From NCBI GenBank assembly GCA_937876095.1, contig CALFIE010000049.1, forward strand, positions 1 through 39,292: a DNA stretch of 39,292 nt. Reading direction: 5' to 3'. Source of the DNA: an uncultured Flavobacteriales bacterium. Its GTDB lineage: Bacteria; Bacteroidota; Bacteroidia; Flavobacteriales; Weeksellaceae. This document shows, one piece after another, positions 37,981-39,292 of this stretch; the stretch's first letter is position 1, and each line of letters opens with the position of its first letter. The position numbers were made by a program, and so were the translations under genes. The notes below the pieces were generated by a model. The model ran no database searches, was not told the origin of the DNA, and saw nothing but the letters and a program-made list of their open reading frames with translations.

Positions 37981-39292
37981 ATGATGAAAAAACATATCTC
38001 AATATTACTTTTCTTGTGGTCGTTTTTTGTTTTTGCACAATTGGATACCGAACATTGGTTCGCACCTATGTCTGCAAGAGCAGGAATGAGCAATGCAGAA
38101 GGATATCTCTACCTTTCTACCAATGAAACCACACCATTTAGTGTAAATATTTACAACAACAATATTGTTTACCAAAGTGTCACGATAAGCAAGGGAAATC
38201 CTCAGAAGATTTCAATTCCTGCTTCTTTTATGATGACAACGAATCAAAATTTGCTTTTTACACCGAATACAATGGGATTGTATTTGTCTGGTAGTAAGAA
38301 ATTTTTTGCAAATTACAGATTTGCGGTTACCAATCACGCAGAAATTATTACTTCTAAAGGTTTAGCAAGTCTTGGCAAAACTTTTTATACAGCTATGGCA
38401 CCAAATACTATTGCTGTATATTATGTAAGTTCTATGATTGGAGTCATTGCAACCGAAGATAATACCACAGTTACTGTTTCTGGCTATGATCCTAACGTTG
38501 TTTTTTCAGATGGGGTTTCTGCGCCTACTAGAACTTTTGCTCTCAATAGAGGTAAATCCTTCATTTTAGATGTTGCTAGTGATGATGCGCAAGCCAATCT
38601 TGCTGGATTAATTGGAGCAAAAATTGTAGCTGACAAACCAATTTCGGTAACCAACGGAAATTTCAATGCCATTTATACCAATCAAAATTTTAGTAATAAT
38701 GATATTTTGATGGATCAATCTGTCCCAATTGAAAGATTAGGAAATGATTTTGTGATGGTAAAAGGAAATGGTCTCATCACCTCGGAAATGGAACAAGCTT
38801 TAGTAGTTTCCACTGAGGATAATACTACAATAACTGTAAATGGAGTCAACACCGGAATCACACTCAATGCAGGAAAATATGCCTTAATTGCAGGAACTAA
38901 TTATATAGATCAAGGTGGTGGAAATTATAACATGAGTATCAAAACAAGTAAAAATGCTTATGTTTATCAACTTTTAGGAGGAACTTCTACTGGCACTATA
39001 TATGCAACTGGAGGATTTAATTACATACCTCCACTTAGTTGTTTTTTGCCAAACAAAGTAGATGAAATCGGATTAATAAATACCATAGGTAATACAAGTT
39101 ACTTTACCAAACTTAACATCATAACTCAGACAGGAGCAAATGTTTCCGTAAATGGTGCAGCTATTGCTTCTGCAAACGGACCTTATCCAATTACAGGAAA
39201 TCCGAATTGGGTGACTTATTCAATACCTGGAGTTACAGGTAATATTACCGTGAACTCTACAAAAGCTGTAACTGCAGGAATATCTGCAGGAA
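37981..39292 (+). CDS. Secreted protein with IgGFc-binding-like N-terminal domain (partial, runs off the window)
   Basis: A 437-codon open frame reaching the window end without a stop. A signal peptide (MMKKHISILLFLWSFFVFAQ) precedes DTEHWFAPMSARAGMSNAEG, then LYLSTNETTPFSVNIYNNN. The repeated beta pattern includes VIATEDNTTVTVSGYDP, ALVVSTEDNTTITVNGVNTG and PISVTNGNFNAIY, like the IgGFc-binding N-terminal domain (about 130-430) found in large Bacteroidota surface proteins. Such proteins often end in gliding-motility or T9SS sorting domains, but the C-terminus lies outside the window. Likely secreted or surface-exposed; partner unknown. The second ATG (37984) may be the real start. Confidence 0.8.
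   Translation, partial: MMKKHISILLFLWSFFVFAQLDTEHWFAPMSARAGMSNAEGYLYLSTNETTPFSVNIYNNNIVYQSVTISKGNPQKISIPASFMMTTNQNLLFTPNTMGLYLSGSKKFFANYRFAVTNHAEIITSKGLASLGKTFYTAMAPNTIAVYYVSSMIGVIATEDNTTVTVSGYDPNVVFSDGVSAPTRTFALNRGKSFILDVASDDAQANLAGLIGAKIVADKPISVTNGNFNAIYTNQNFSNNDILMDQSVPIERLGNDFVMVKGNGLITSEMEQALVVSTEDNTTITVNGVNTGITLNAGKYALIAGTNYIDQGGGNYNMSIKTSKNAYVYQLLGGTSTGTIYATGGFNYIPPLSCFLPNKVDEIGLINTIGNTSYFTKLNIITQTGANVSVNGAAIASANGPYPITGNPNWVTYSIPGVTGNITVNSTKAVTAGISAG

Noticed and set aside
1..39292. CRISPR array, tRNA, rRNA, prophage or transposase genes
   Set aside because: No regularly spaced repeats, cloverleaf candidates, integrase/transposase motifs or phage structural genes were noticed in reading both strands.

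Overview
The window looks like a chromosomal stretch of a Bacteroidota bacterium, most likely class Flavobacteriia and close to the Chryseobacterium / Kaistella / Cloacibacterium group (inference from gene content). The DNA is strongly A/T-rich. Ribosome binding sites are weak or absent, and many genes have a TAnnTTTG element 20-40 bases before the start codon, the -7 motif of the Bacteroidota housekeeping sigma factor. A DUF1501 protein ends in a type IX secretion (T9SS) sorting domain. Essential genes (tilS, rpmH, rpmF, accA/B/C, gltX, tsf, ribE, pdxA) dominate, so this is core genome with a few accessory patches.

Layout. 1-1406: a leuS reading frame on the minus strand that stops resembling LeuRS after about residue 202 and continues as an unrecognised sequence. 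1512-4766: DUF1800-DUF1501 operon for exported proteins. 4928-5934: glycosyltransferase coupled to a small unknown protein. 5937-9189: minus-strand run OMT - GxxExxY - NlpC/P60-like - kdtA; the GxxExxY gene lies between matching terminal inverted repeats. 9345-14564: OmpA lipoprotein, tilS, dsbD, exbD, rhodanese. 14691-17764: YeiH-type permease, alpha/beta hydrolase, DHH phosphoesterase. 17765-18438: a gene-free stretch made of dispersed repeats. 18439-22284: rpmH, ftsE, trmN6, sensor kinase and ribE. 22397-27745: pdxA, DUF177-rpmF, accB-accC and rocD.

27749-33923 is the accessory region: a surface-glycan locus. It has five plus-strand glycosyltransferase genes, including a duplicated two-gene module, then a convergent minus-strand pair (mannose-6-phosphate isomerase-like cupin and a GT90-type transferase). 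The GT90 gene sits between two copies of the cupin 3' end, which suggests cassette exchange by recombination. Base composition becomes markedly more A/T-rich from about 30130 to 32450, as expected for acquired glycan genes. Together with kdtA and the glycosyltransferase at 4928, this suggests synthesis of a lipopolysaccharide core or O-antigen-like surface glycan.

34025-39292: gltX, accA, a 490-base gap with a degenerate coding remnant, tsf (without rpsB before it), and the start of a large secreted protein with an IgGFc-binding-like domain that runs off the window.

The most interesting points are the chimeric LeuRS frame, the GxxExxY gene with terminal inverted repeats, the NlpC/P60-like protein with Ser in place of the catalytic Cys, the 8-base repeat arrays at and inside kdtA, and the duplications in the glycan locus. 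I see no tRNA, rRNA, CRISPR array, transposase or integrase. I cannot confirm a wholly new system from sequence alone.
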